This document shows positions 7,605 to 16,456 of a stretch of DNA of 46,092 nt, piece by piece. The translations under genes and the position numbers were made by a program. The stretch comes from Amycolatopsis circi. Its GTDB lineage: Bacteria > Actinomycetota > Actinomycetes > Mycobacteriales > Pseudonocardiaceae. How positions within the stretch are numbered: the stretch's first letter is position 1; every line of letters starts with the position of its first letter. The notes beneath the pieces were generated by a model. The model saw only the letters and a program-made list of their open reading frames with translations, was not told where the DNA came from and ran no database searches. Location of the stretch: assembly GCF_003385235.1 (NCBI RefSeq), contig NZ_PQIA01000074.1, forward strand, positions 1 to 46,092, given 5' to 3'.

Positions 7605-8669
7605 TCAACCGCCGATCGCGCTCATCGGCCGGATCGGCTGCGCGAAGCCGGCCTCGTTGATCTCGTGGCCCGCGAGCTTGCGCCACATCGTGTCCCGCCA
7701 CGCGTCCGCCACCTCTTCATCGCGCGCGCCCGCGCGCACGAGGGAACGCAGGTCCGTCTCGTCGTTCGAGAACAGGCAGGAGCGGACAGCTCCGTCGGCG
7801 GTCAGCCGGGTGCGCTCGCAGGCGGAGCAGAACGGCCTGGTCACCGACGCGATCACGCCCACGTCGCCCGGGCCGCCGTCAACCAGCCAGCGCTCAGCGG
7901 GCGCACCGCCGCGCGGAGCGGGGAACGGGCTGAGGGTGAACGCCTCGCCGAGCATCGCGAGGATCTCCTCGGCGGTGACCATGTCGCGGCGGTTCCAGCC
8001 GTGCTGCGCGTCCAGCGGCATCTGCTCGATGAACCGCAGGTGGTAACCCTCTTCGAGGCAGAACCGCAGCAGCGGGACAGCCTCGTGCTCGTTGTATCCG
8101 CGCATCAGCACGGAGTTGATCTTCACCGGCGACAGTCCGGCGTCGCGGGCCGCGGCGAGGCCGGCCAGCACGTGCGGCAGCCGGTCGCGGCGGGTCAGCT
8201 CGGCGAAGCGCTCGCGGTCGATGGTGTCCAGCGACACGTTGATCCGGTCGAGCCCGGCCGAGACGAGGCCGGGCGCGCGCTTGGCCAGCCCGATCCCGTT
8301 GGTGGTCATGGACACCCGGGGGCGCGGGTCGAGCGCGGTGATCCGCTCGACGATCTGCTCCAGGCCCGGGCGCAGCAGCGGTTCGCCGCCGGTGAGCCGG
8401 ATGTCGGTGACGCCGAGCATCTCCACCGCGATCCGCATGAGCCGGACCAGCTCGTCGTCGGAGAGCACCTGGTCGCTCGGCATCCAGTCGAGACCCTCGG
8501 CCGGCATGCAGTACGTGCAGCGGAGATTGCACCGGTCGGTGAGGGAGACCCGCAGGTCCGTCGCGACGCGGCCGAAGGAATCGACGAGACCGGGGTGCTC
8601 GGGCCGGGGCGTGCCGGACGGACCTCGGTTGCCGGGGACGCGAGGAAACCCGAGATCTACTGCTGTCAT
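7605..8669 (-). CDS. moaA: GTP 3',8-cyclase MoaA (radical SAM)
   Basis: This 354-aa radical SAM enzyme converts GTP to 3',8-cyclo-7,8-dihydro-GTP, the first step of molybdenum cofactor synthesis. The SAM cluster motif is CNLRCTYC near residue 47. LTGGEPLLRP follows near 95. The C-terminal second Fe-S cluster is held by FCSACERTRL and a third Cys in SCLF near 310. The protein ends in MSAIGG; the terminal Gly-Gly is required in this family. ATG 8669 gives the usual length; the frame stays open to 8729 without a better start. It is divergent from the MarR gene, sharing 8670-8755 as promoter space. Confidence 0.95.
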   Translation of the reverse strand: MTAVDLGFPRVPGNRGPSGTPRPEHPGLVDSFGRVATDLRVSLTDRCNLRCTYCMPAEGLDWMPSDQVLSDDELVRLMRIAVEMLGVTDIRLTGGEPLLRPGLEQIVERITALDPRPRVSMTTNGIGLAKRAPGLVSAGLDRINVSLDTIDRERFAELTRRDRLPHVLAGLAAARDAGLSPVKINSVLMRGYNEHEAVPLLRFCLEEGYHLRFIEQMPLDAQHGWNRRDMVTAEEILAMLGEAFTLSPFPAPRGGAPAERWLVDGGPGDVGVIASVTRPFCSACERTRLTADGAVRSCLFSNDETDLRSLVRAGARDEEVADAWRDTMWRKLAGHEINEAGFAQPIRPMSAIGG

Positions 8670-8755
8670 TACGCTCAGGATAGCTGGCACGGCCGGAAAA
8701 GGCAGTCTTGCGAAAATCCTGGAAACCACCCTCGGTTCCGATGTGGAGGCACTCG

Positions 8756-9214
8756 GTGAGCACCGCTGAGACGAATAGTGAGCTGACTCACTTCGCGGCG
8801 CTGGCGGCTCAACTGCACACGCACACCGTCCTCCAGCACGCGCGCGACGCGGCCCGCGAAGGGCTCTCGGCGACCGAACTGCAAGCGCTCGAACTCGCCG
8901 GGCAAACCGCGGATTCCCTTACTCCAGGCCGAATCGGGCAGCTCACCGGCTTGTCGACGGGTGCGGTGACCGGCGTGCTGGACCGGCTCGAGAAGGCCGG
9001 TCTGGTGCTCCGCGAGCGCGACCGGACCGATCGCCGGAAGGTGCTCGTGACGATCACCGAGGCCGGCCGGGAACGGCTTGCCGCGATCTCCGGACGGGTG
9101 CGCGAGCGCCTTGCCGAGGTGCTCGCGGAGTTCACTTCCGCAGAACGGAAAGTCCTCGGCCGTTATCAGTTCGCAATGCTCGAAGCGTTACGCGAAAACG
9201 CGCATCCCGCATAG
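8756..9214 (+). CDS. MarR-family transcriptional regulator
   Basis: A 152-aa regulator with a MarR winged helix. The recognition region is LTPGRIGQLTGLSTGAVTGV (about residues 58-77), followed by DRLEKAGLVLRERDRTDRRKV, the typical wing. Helices at both ends would form the dimer. GTG 8756 is chosen because GGAGG lies 7 nt before it (8744-8748); ATG 8741 would include that site in the coding sequence. It is divergent from moaA and 33 bp before the HTH-TOBE gene. Its ligand is not evident; control of moaA or of mod is possible but not shown. Confidence 0.88.
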   Translation: MSTAETNSELTHFAALAAQLHTHTVLQHARDAAREGLSATELQALELAGQTADSLTPGRIGQLTGLSTGAVTGVLDRLEKAGLVLRERDRTDRRKVLVTITEAGRERLAAISGRVRERLAEVLAEFTSAERKVLGRYQFAMLEALRENAHPA

Positions 9215-9247
9215 CTTTTCCGCATCTGCGGGGATAATGTTCCGGCC

Positions 9248-9652
9248 ATGCCGCAATTTCGGTTGTCCGAGGCCGCTCGGCTGCTCGGCGTAAGCGACGA
9301 CACCGTCCGCCGGTGGGTCCGTGCGGGTCAGTTGACCGCGACGGACGACGCCGCCGGCCGCAAGGTCGTCGACGGCGCCCAGCTCGCCGGGTTCGCCCGG
9401 GCACAAGCGTCCGAGCCGGACGACCCGTCGGCGGTCGGCCGCTCCGCCCGCAACCGCTTCGTCGGGCTCGTCACCGAGGTCGTCGCCGACAAGGTGATGG
9501 CGCAGGTCGAACTGCAGTGCGGGGCGCACCGAGTGGTGTCACTGATGAGCACCGAGGCGGTCCGCGAACTCGGGCTGCGCCCGGGCGTGCTCGCGGTCGC
9601 CGTGGTCAAGGCGACCACCGTCGTGGTGGAAACCCCGGAAGGATCCAGATGA
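9248..9652 (+). CDS. HTH plus TOBE (Mop) molybdate-binding protein
   Basis: A 134-aa protein with a MerR/excisionase-type helix-turn-helix at residues 3-50 (FRLSEAARLLGVSDDTVRRW) and a single TOBE/Mop domain at 68-132 (RNRFVGLVTEVVADKVMAQV to VVKATTVVVE). Such proteins bind oxyanions such as molybdate or tungstate and may act as sensors or stores. It overlaps modA by 4 bp (ATGA), so it belongs to the mod operon. A GATAAT -10 at 9233-9238 puts the transcript start next to the ATG, suggesting a leaderless operon mRNA. It is organised differently from E. coli ModE, which has a LysR-like N-domain and two TOBE modules. Confidence 0.88.
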   Translation: MPQFRLSEAARLLGVSDDTVRRWVRAGQLTATDDAAGRKVVDGAQLAGFARAQASEPDDPSAVGRSARNRFVGLVTEVVADKVMAQVELQCGAHRVVSLMSTEAVRELGLRPGVLAVAVVKATTVVVETPEGSR

Positions 9653-10461
9653 AGAAGCTCGCCCTCGCCGTAGCCGGAACCGCGGCGATCGCGTTGTTCG
9701 CCGGCGCCTGCAGCTCCGGCGACCAGCCCAGCTCCAACCCGGGTGCGGGCTCCGCGTCCGCGCCCGCCCCCGGCGGCGCCGCGAGCGGCACGCTGACCGT
9801 GTTCGCCGCGGCCTCGCTCACCGAATCCTTCAACGTGCTGGGCAAGCAGTTCGAGGCCGCGCACCCGGGCGTCAAGGTCACCTTCGACTACGAGGGTTCC
9901 TCCTCGCTCGTGCAGAAGCTGGACAACGGGGCCAAGGCCGACGTGTTCGCCTCGGCGGACCAGAAGAACATGGACAAGGCCGTGCAGGACGGCGTGATCG
10001 ACGGCCAGCCGAGCGTGTTCGCGACCAACAAGCTCGCGATCGCCGTGGCCAAGGGGAATCCGAAGGGCATCAAGACCTTCGCCGACCTGACCAAGCCCGG
10101 CCTGAACGTGGTCGTGTGCGCGCAGCAGGTGCCGTGCGGTTCGGCCACGCAGAAGGTCGAGCAGAGCACCGGCAAGGCGCTCAAGCCGGTGAGCGAGGAG
10201 ACGAACGTCAAGCAGGTGCTGGCCAAGGTCCAGTCGGGCGACGCCGACGCCGGGCTGGTGTACGTCACCGACGCGACGTCGGCCGCGGGCAAGGTGGACA
10301 AGGTCGACTTCCCGGAGTCCTCGGGCGCGGTGAACCAGTACCCGATCGCGGTGGTGAAGAACGCCCCGCAGGCGGCGCTGGCGAAGCAGTTCACCGACTT
10401 CATCCTCGGTGCGCAGGGCAAGGCCGAACTGGCCAAGATCGGGTTTGGCCCTGGCAAGTAA
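9649..10461 (+). CDS. modA: Molybdate ABC transporter substrate-binding protein ModA
   Basis: A 270-aa lipoprotein that captures molybdate outside the membrane. It has a lipoprotein signal (MKKLALAVAGTAAIALFAGAC, Cys 21), then a Ser/Pro/Gly linker. The ModA fold begins with GTLTVFAAASLTESF, the typical anion-binding start. DYEGSSSLVQKLDNGAKADVF and SGDADAGLVYVTDA are further family segments. Its start overlaps the HTH-TOBE stop and its end overlaps modB. Confidence 0.95.
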   Translation: MKKLALAVAGTAAIALFAGACSSGDQPSSNPGAGSASAPAPGGAASGTLTVFAAASLTESFNVLGKQFEAAHPGVKVTFDYEGSSSLVQKLDNGAKADVFASADQKNMDKAVQDGVIDGQPSVFATNKLAIAVAKGNPKGIKTFADLTKPGLNVVVCAQQVPCGSATQKVEQSTGKALKPVSEETNVKQVLAKVQSGDADAGLVYVTDATSAAGKVDKVDFPESSGAVNQYPIAVVKNAPQAALAKQFTDFILGAQGKAELAKIGFGPGK

Positions 10462-11284
10462 GGCGCGCTCGGGTGCGGCGGCCGAGACCCGGCCGCCGCA
10501 CGCCCGGGTGCCCTTGATCCTTTGGTTCCCCGCCGCCGCCGCGCTGGCGCTCGTGGTGCTGCCGGTCGTCGGCCTCCTGGTGCGCTCCGACCTCACCCGG
10601 CTGCCGTCGCTGCTGGTCACGTCCTCGTCGCTGAACGCGCTCCGGCTGTCGCTGGTGACCGCCGCACTGTCCACAGTGGCCTGTGTGGTGCTCGGCGTTC
10701 CGCTGGCGATCGTGCTGGCCCGCTCCCGGGTGCCGGGCGTGCGGATGCTGCGGTCGATCGTGCTGCTGCCGCTCGTGCTGCCGCCGGTGGTCGGCGGCCT
10801 GGCCCTGCTGTACCTGCTGGGCCGCAAGGGTTTCCTCGGCATCTTGATCAACTGGCTGACCGGCGAGCAGGTGCCGTTCACGACGGCCGCGGTGGTGATC
10901 GCGCAGACGTTCGTCGCGATGCCGTTCCTCGTGGTCAGCCTGGAAGGCGCGCTGCGCGGCTCCGGCGACCGCTACGAGCAGGTCGCTTCGACGCTCGGCG
11001 CGCGCCCGTGGACGGTGTTCCGCCGGGTGACGCTGCCGCTGCTGCTCCCGGCGCTGGGCTCCGGCGTGGTGCTGAGCTTCGCCCGCGCGCTGGGGGAGTT
11101 CGGCGCGACCATCACGTTCGCGGGCAGTCTGGAAGGAGTGACCCGCACGCTGCCGCTCGAGGTCTACACCCAGGCCGAAGTGGACATCGACAGCGCGGTC
11201 GCGCTCGCGTTGCTGCTCATCGTGGTCGCGGTGCTGGTCATCGCGGTCGCGCGGCCGCGGTCGTGGGAAGGCGGGCTGCGGTGA
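10445..11284 (+). CDS. modB: Molybdate ABC transporter permease ModB
   Basis: An inner-membrane permease of about 279 aa. Hydrophobic helices start at LILWFPAAAALALVVLPVVG. The conserved permease loop is near ALGEFGATITFAGSLEGVT (EAA-type region), where it docks on ModC. The start is uncertain. TTG 10445 overlaps modA by 17 nt; GTG 10409 (53-nt overlap) and GTG 10508 (after modA) are in-frame alternatives. The stop overlaps the modC start (GTGA). Confidence 0.93.
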   Translation: MALASKARSGAAAETRPPHARVPLILWFPAAAALALVVLPVVGLLVRSDLTRLPSLLVTSSSLNALRLSLVTAALSTVACVVLGVPLAIVLARSRVPGVRMLRSIVLLPLVLPPVVGGLALLYLLGRKGFLGILINWLTGEQVPFTTAAVVIAQTFVAMPFLVVSLEGALRGSGDRYEQVASTLGARPWTVFRRVTLPLLLPALGSGVVLSFARALGEFGATITFAGSLEGVTRTLPLEVYTQAEVDIDSAVALALLLIVVAVLVIAVARPRSWEGGLR

Positions 11285-12360
11285 CGCTCTCCGCGAAGCT
11301 GGCGCTGACCCGCGGCGAGTTCTCGCTCGACGTCGAACTCACCGTGCCCGGCGGCACCGTGCTCGCGCTGCTCGGCCCCAACGGCTCCGGGAAGTCGACG
11401 GTGCTCGGTGGCCTCGCCGGTCTGCTGTCGGTGACCTCGGCCGACGTCACGCTCGCCGACCGGCGGCTGTGCGGGAACGACGTCGATTTGCCGCCGCACG
11501 AACGGCGGATCGGCCTGCTGTCCCAGGACGCATTGCTTTTCCCGCATCTGTCCGCATTGGACAACGTCGCGTTCTCGCCGCGCTCGACCGGCACCAGCCG
11601 CGCGGAGGCGCGGGAGGTCGCTTCGCTGTGGCTGGCCGAAGTGGACGCGGCGGAGTTCGCCAACCGGCGGCCGAGCCAGCTGTCCGGCGGGCAGCAGCAG
11701 CGGGTGGCTATCGCACGGGCGCTGGCGTCCGCACCGGATCTGTTGTTGCTGGACGAGCCGTTCGCCGCGCTCGACGTGGACTCGGCACCGGCGATCCGCG
11801 GCCTGCTGCGCCGAGTGCTGCGCGACGGCCCGACCACCGTGCTGGTCACGCACGATCCGCTGGACGCGTTGGCCTTGGCCGACCACGTGGCGGTGATGAA
11901 CGGCGGCCGGATCGTCGAACGCGGGCCGACCCGTGAGGTGCTCGCGGCGCCGCGGACTGCTTTCACCGCGCGGATCGCCGGGCTGAACCTTGTCGCGGGC
12001 ACGGCGGTCGAAGACGGCCTGCGGACCACTTCCGGCGAGGTGGTGACAGGTTTGCTGACGCCGGACACCGTGGTCGGCGAGGAGGCGGTCGCGGTGTTCG
12101 CGCCGAACGCCGTCGCCGTTTATCCGCACGACGGCGAGCACCACGGCAGTCCGCGCAACACGACCGACGCCGTCGTCGCGGCGCTGGAACCGCACGGCCC
12201 GGTGATTCGCGTCCGGGCCGAGGGCGACGGCTGGGCCCGCGGCTTGACCGCCGACCTCACCCCGGCCGCGGTCGCCGAACTCGCGCTGGAGCCGGGCTCG
12301 GCGGTGACGTTGTCGGTGAAGGCCGCGACCGTGGCGGTGCACCCGGCTGCGGCCTCCTGA
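11281..12360 (+). CDS. modC: Molybdate ABC transporter ATP-binding protein ModC
   Basis: This 359-aa ATPase powers molybdate import. It shows Walker A GPNGSGKST near residue 36, Q-loop LLSQDALLFPHL, signature LSGGQQQRVAIARAL, Walker B LLLLDEPFAALD and the H-loop VLVTHDPLDAL. The C-terminal part (about 290-355) is a TOBE domain ending VTLSVKAATVAVHPAA. GTG 11281 overlaps the modB stop by 4 bp. Its last 142 bp are partly duplicated at 12691-12826. Confidence 0.95.
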   Translation: MTLSAKLALTRGEFSLDVELTVPGGTVLALLGPNGSGKSTVLGGLAGLLSVTSADVTLADRRLCGNDVDLPPHERRIGLLSQDALLFPHLSALDNVAFSPRSTGTSRAEAREVASLWLAEVDAAEFANRRPSQLSGGQQQRVAIARALASAPDLLLLDEPFAALDVDSAPAIRGLLRRVLRDGPTTVLVTHDPLDALALADHVAVMNGGRIVERGPTREVLAAPRTAFTARIAGLNLVAGTAVEDGLRTTSGEVVTGLLTPDTVVGEEAVAVFAPNAVAVYPHDGEHHGSPRNTTDAVVAALEPHGPVIRVRAEGDGWARGLTADLTPAAVAELALEPGSAVTLSVKAATVAVHPAAAS

Positions 12361-12530
12361 CCTGTGCCATCCCAACGAGGCTTTCTCAGCAGCCGTTGTG
12401 CGCGGCGCTGCGTGCGCGGAGATCCAATGCCAGGGACTTAGGCCGTGCGACCTTCGGCATTGCCCACCGTCCACAAGGACGCCAACCTCGCCGAAACGCC
12501 CGCCCTCTGCCCTTGCGGCCGCTTGCTCGT
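12361..12530. other. Non-coding spacer after modC
   Basis: There is no gene with coding bias between the modC stop and palindrome A3, and I see no motif here. Together with A3 and the following remnant, about 500 bp separate modC from the convergent multicopper oxidase gene. Confidence 0.5.
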
Positions 12531-12585
12531 GTCCGTGAGGGGAACCCTGAGGGACTCAGAGTCCCTCAGGGTTCCCCTCACGGAC
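12531..12585. repeat. Family A 55-bp palindrome, copy A3
   Basis: Perfect 27-bp arms around a central A. The arms equal those of A1 except at the centre, where GGGACTC/GAGTCCC replaces GGGAATC/GATTCCC, a matched change on both arms. It lies 170 bp after modC, between modC and the duplicated modC tail. Confidence 0.9.
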
Positions 12586-12690
12586 AGCCGCACCCCGCAC
12601 CGGGGAGCACGCCGCGTTCCGTCGGCACTGTGGCCCGCGGAGAAACGCCAAGGTGGCGTTGAACAGGCCAGCGGCGCGCGGCACTTCCGT

Positions 12691-12826
12691 CGAGGGCGGC
12701 GGCTGGGCACGCGGCTTGACCGCCGACCTCACCCCGGCCGCGGTCGCCGAACTCGCGCTGGAGCCGGTAGTGACGTTGTCGGTGAAGGCCGCGACCGTGG
12801 CAGTGCACCCGGCCGCGGCCTCCTGA
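12691..12826 (+). pseudogene. Duplicated 3' tail of modC (TOBE remnant)
   Basis: This 136-bp stretch is nearly identical to the last 142 bp of modC (12219-12360), including the stop codon. It differs by about 5 substitutions and a 6-bp in-frame gap after the GCTGGAGCCGG segment. It would encode only the end of the TOBE domain (AVAELALEPVVTLSVKAATV) and has no start or ribosome site. It is a direct-repeat remnant of a partial duplication or recombination event. Confidence 0.88.
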
Positions 12827-12855
12827 GCCGAGCGTCCCCCCACGCGGCGCTCGGC
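12827..12855. terminator. Bidirectional hairpin between the mod locus and the multicopper oxidase gene
   Basis: GCCGAGCG and CGCTCGGC form an 8-bp stem around a C-rich loop. It lies 8 bp beyond the oxidase stop and immediately after the duplicated modC stop, so it can serve both strands. Confidence 0.6.
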
Positions 12856-12862
12856 AGCCCGG

Positions 12863-14635
12863 TCAGCCGCCGTGGTGGTGGCCGCCGCCCGGGTGGACGT
12901 GGAACTTCGCCACCTCGGGCGGGTGCACGACGAACGGCCGCATCATTCCCTCGTCCTCGTGGTCGAGGATGTGGCAGTGGTACATGAACTCGCCGGTGCC
13001 GCCGCCGAACTGGCCGGCGACGCTCACCCACTGGCCGGGGTCCACGATGATCGTGTCCTTCCAGCCCTCCTCGTACTTCTCCAGCGGGACGTCGGCGAAC
13101 CCGTCGATCGGCTTGGCGGTGCGCTCGGCGGCCGGGTCGAACGTCGTGGTGAAGCTGCGGCGGAAGAGCGCCTGGAATTCGGTCAGGTGGATGTGGAACG
13201 GATGAGCGGGCCCGCCGCTGGCGACGTGCACGATGTTCCACACCGCCCACTTGTCGTGGTCGATGAAGATGCCGGTGGTGTCGTCGAAGAGCCGCCCGAT
13301 CATCCGGAACGTCTTCAGCCCGCCCGCCGGGTCGTTGATCTGGATGATGCCCTTGCCGCCCGGATCGGCGTCGACCTGTTCGAGGTCCCACATCTCCGGG
13401 TGACCGCTGGCGTTGAGCAGCAGCGCGACCCAGACGTGGTCGTGGTCCTCGGGCTGCGTCGAACCGTGCTTGATCCGAATGTAGGACGTCGAGAGCTTTT
13501 CGGGCAGTTCGAACGAATCGTGCCTGGCGTGGCTGTCCACCCGGAATTCCATGACGTCCGGCTCGACCCCGCCCGGTTTGGCGTTGCGCAGCTTGACGTT
13601 CTGCCCCTTGAACCGGCTGAAGTCGATCAGCACGTCGAACCGTTCGGCGGGCGCGACGGTCAGCCCGCCGGCCGGCAGCGGCGCGGGCGCGGGCAGCAAC
13701 CCGCCGTCGGTGCCGATCAGCCGGACGGCGTCGTTCTGCGGCACGTTGTTCTCGTCGACGAGGTCGAGCGTGAAGAACCGCGAGTTGGCCGAGTTGAGCA
13801 GCCGGAAGCGGTACCACCGCGCGCTGACGTCGAGGTGCGGCCAGATCACGCCGTTGACCAGGGTGAACGGACCGGAGAACGGGATCATCGGCCCGTTCGG
13901 CACGTACGGGAACTTGTACAGCAGCTGCCCGGTGAGCTGGCCGGTCGCCGGGTCGACGTCGAGGTTGCGGTCGGTCAGGATCAGCGGCAGCTCGCGATCG
14001 CCGCTGGGCAGGTCGAGTTCGTCCTCCTCGTCGTCGCGGATCAGGTACATGCCGGCCAGGCCCGTGTGGACGTTGAAGCGCGTGATCGCCATGGCGTGGT
14101 CGTGGTACCAGAGCGGCATCGCCTGCTGCCGGTTCTGGTACTCGGCGAGCTGCGAAGTGCCCTGGAGCCCGGCGTTGTGCGCCCATCCGTCGTTGCTCGC
14201 GTTGGTGCGGGCTCCGTGCAGGTGGACGACGGTCCAGGAGGGCAGGTCCGCGACGCCGTCGACGATCGAGTAGCCGGGCCGGTCGAGTTCGCGGCCGGGA
14301 CGGCTGGTCGGCCCGTCGGCCACCGGGCCCTGAACGGCGACCAGCGGGAACTTGCCCGTTATTTCGTTCGACCACGAAATCCGCAGTTGTTTGCCGCTGC
14401 GCACTTCGATTGTCGGACCCGGGAAATGTCCCGCATAGGTCCATAACGTGGTCGGCGGCAATTGCGAGTGCAGCTGCTGCTGTTTCGCCACCATCGGAAT
14501 GGTGATCATGTCCTGGCCCCACCACGGCGGCCGCAGCACCGGCGGAACTGGAAGCGGGTCGAGGAACTTGGTCAATCCCCAGGTCGGACCGGTGATCGGG
14601 CCGACGGCTGCCGGACGTTCGGCAATTTCGGTCAT
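12863..14635 (-). CDS. Multicopper oxidase (CotA / phenoxazinone synthase-like)
   Basis: A 590-aa three-cupredoxin oxidase. Copper ligands are visible in four motifs: VVHLHGA, LWYHDHAM, HPFHIHL near residue 480, and HCHILDHEDEGMM near 560. The last carries the type 1 Cys, His and axial Met. The N-terminus is PITGPTWGLTKFLDPLPVPP, as in bilirubin oxidase and CotA relatives. No signal peptide or twin-arginine motif is seen, so it is probably cytoplasmic. Length lies between CotA (about 510) and phenoxazinone synthase (about 640). ATG 14635 follows GGGGAG at a good distance. The substrate cannot be read from sequence; phenolic or aminophenol oxidation is a family guess. Divergent from the HAD-IIA gene. 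Confidence 0.93.
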   Translation of the reverse strand: MTEIAERPAAVGPITGPTWGLTKFLDPLPVPPVLRPPWWGQDMITIPMVAKQQQLHSQLPPTTLWTYAGHFPGPTIEVRSGKQLRISWSNEITGKFPLVAVQGPVADGPTSRPGRELDRPGYSIVDGVADLPSWTVVHLHGARTNASNDGWAHNAGLQGTSQLAEYQNRQQAMPLWYHDHAMAITRFNVHTGLAGMYLIRDDEEDELDLPSGDRELPLILTDRNLDVDPATGQLTGQLLYKFPYVPNGPMIPFSGPFTLVNGVIWPHLDVSARWYRFRLLNSANSRFFTLDLVDENNVPQNDAVRLIGTDGGLLPAPAPLPAGGLTVAPAERFDVLIDFSRFKGQNVKLRNAKPGGVEPDVMEFRVDSHARHDSFELPEKLSTSYIRIKHGSTQPEDHDHVWVALLLNASGHPEMWDLEQVDADPGGKGIIQINDPAGGLKTFRMIGRLFDDTTGIFIDHDKWAVWNIVHVASGGPAHPFHIHLTEFQALFRRSFTTTFDPAAERTAKPIDGFADVPLEKYEEGWKDTIIVDPGQWVSVAGQFGGGTGEFMYHCHILDHEDEGMMRPFVVHPPEVAKFHVHPGGGHHHGG

Positions 14636-14829
14636 GTGCTTTCTCCCCTTCAAGGCAAGGGGCAGGAAGAATTGCGCAACGGCGATTACGCCGGCGCTTG
14701 CGGAAAAGATTCCCCCGAACCCCCTCGGTGACCGGGAGCGCGACTCCCCTCGCGATACCCGGCAATTTCCACTGTAGCCGTTTTCCTCGTATGCCGCAGG
14801 CGTCTCGCGCGCGTGATAGATTTTCGCGC

Positions 14830-15624
14830 ATGAGCGAAGGCCGGTGGACGTATCTCTCCGACATGGACGGTGTGCTGGTCAGGGAGGAACACCTCGTCCC
14901 GGGGGCGGACGAGTTCCTCGCCGAACTGCGGAACAACGATATCGACTTTTTAGTGCTCACCAATAACTCGATCTACACCCCGCGCGACTTGCGCGCGCGG
15001 TTGTTGCGCACCGGATTGGACATTCCGGAGGAGTCCATCTGGACCTCGGCGCTCGCCACCTCGAAGTTCCTCGCGTCGCAGCGGCCGAACGGCTCGGCGT
15101 TCGTGATCGGCGAGGCCGGGCTCACCACGGCGCTGCACGAGGTCGGCTACGTGCTGACCGAACGCGACCCGGACTACGTCGTGCTCGGCGAGACCCGCAC
15201 GTACAGCTTCAGCGCGATCACCCGCGCGATCCGGCTGATCGAGGGCGGCGCGAAGTTCATCGCGACCAATCCGGACGCGACCGGCCCGAGCGTCGAGGGC
15301 TCGATGCCGGCCACCGGGTCCGTCGCGGCGCTGATCGAGAGGGCCACCGGCCGCTCGCCGTATTACGTCGGCAAGCCGAACCCGCTGATGATGCGCTCGG
15401 CGCTGCGCCGGCTGGGCGCGCATTCGGAGTCGACGCTGATGATCGGCGACCGGATGGACACCGACGTGCACTCCGGGATCGAGGCCGGGCTGCAGACCAT
15501 CCTGGTGCTCACCGGCATCTCGAACGAGGAATCGGTGGAGAATTACCCGTACCGGCCGACGAAGGTGATCGGCTCGGTCGCCGACCTGATCGGGCGAACG
15601 CTCGACCCGTTCGGCGAAGGCTGA
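14830..15624 (+). CDS. HAD-IIA family phosphatase (NagD-like)
   Basis: A 264-aa cytoplasmic phosphatase. Motif I is LSDMDGVLV near residue 11, motif II VLTNNS near 45, the motif III Lys is in VGKPNPLMM near 180, and motif IV is MIGDRMDTDVHSG near 205. A C2-type cap lies between motifs II and III. This is the NagD/4-nitrophenylphosphatase layout; the natural substrate is unknown. ATG 14830 is the natural family start, and the frame upstream lacks coding bias. It is probably cotranscribed with the metallophosphoesterase 37 bp downstream. Confidence 0.92.
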   Translation: MSEGRWTYLSDMDGVLVREEHLVPGADEFLAELRNNDIDFLVLTNNSIYTPRDLRARLLRTGLDIPEESIWTSALATSKFLASQRPNGSAFVIGEAGLTTALHEVGYVLTERDPDYVVLGETRTYSFSAITRAIRLIEGGAKFIATNPDATGPSVEGSMPATGSVAALIERATGRSPYYVGKPNPLMMRSALRRLGAHSESTLMIGDRMDTDVHSGIEAGLQTILVLTGISNEESVENYPYRPTKVIGSVADLIGRTLDPFGEG

Positions 15625-15661
15625 CCGCCCACCGGCCGGGATCAGGGCATATCGTCGAGCG

Positions 15662-16456
15662 ATGAGCGTCTATGTGGTGGGCGACGTCCACGGGCACCGG
15701 GACGCCCTGGTTGACGCGCTGCGCGCCGAGGGCCTGGTCGACAGCGACGGCACATGGGCCGGCGTCGACGACCGGTTGTGGTTTCTCGGCGACTTCACCG
15801 ACCGCGGCCCGGACGGCGTCGGGGTGATCGATTTCGTGCGCGAACTGCGGGAGCAGGCGGCCGAGTCGGGCGGCTCGGTGCAGATGCTGCTCGGCAACCA
15901 CGAGATCCTGCTGCTGGGGATGTACCACTTCGGCGACCGTCCGGTGCCGTCCGAGTTCGGGCCGCGCAGTTTCGCGCGCAGCTGGGAGATCAACGGCGGC
16001 CTGCTGTCGGACCAGGACCGGCTCACCCCCGAGCACATCGAATGGCTCAGCGAACGCCCGCTCGTCGCGGTCGACGAGGACCACCTGCTGCTGCACTCGG
16101 ACACCCTCGAGTACCTCGACTGGGGCGAGGACCTCGACACGATCAACGCCACCGCGCGCGACATTCTCTCCGGCAGCAACATCGAGGCCTGGTGGGACGT
16201 GTGGCGCCGGATGACCACCCGGTACGCCTTCCGCGGCCCGGACGGCGAGGAGAACGCGGACCGGCTCCTCGGCGCACTGGGCGGTTCGCGGATCGTCCAC
16301 GGGCACAGCGTGATCGCCGACCAGCTGGGCATCCACCCGACGCAGATCGAGGGCCCGTACCTCTACGCCGGCGGCAAAGCGCTGGGCATCGACGGCGGCC
16401 TGTTCGTCGGCGGGCCGTGCCTCGTGGTGAAGCTGCCGTTCGAGCCGGAGGACTAG
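15662..16456 (+). CDS. Calcineurin-like metallophosphoesterase
   Basis: A 264-aa phosphatase with the metal-binding series GDVHGH (residue 7), GDFTDRGPDG (about 43), GNHE (about 79) and HGHS (about 218). It resembles serine/threonine phosphatase or diadenosine tetraphosphatase-type enzymes of the PPP group; the substrate is unclear. It follows the HAD-IIA phosphatase gene by 37 bp. Its TAG stop overlaps the end of the convergent pseudogene. Confidence 0.92.
   Translation: MSVYVVGDVHGHRDALVDALRAEGLVDSDGTWAGVDDRLWFLGDFTDRGPDGVGVIDFVRELREQAAESGGSVQMLLGNHEILLLGMYHFGDRPVPSEFGPRSFARSWEINGGLLSDQDRLTPEHIEWLSERPLVAVDEDHLLLHSDTLEYLDWGEDLDTINATARDILSGSNIEAWWDVWRRMTTRYAFRGPDGEENADRLLGALGGSRIVHGHSVIADQLGIHPTQIEGPYLYAGGKALGIDGGLFVGGPCLVVKLPFEPED

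Noticed and set aside
10409..10517. A separate 133-codon ORF across the modA-modB junction
   Set aside because: It is an out-of-frame shadow of modA; modA and modB account for the region.
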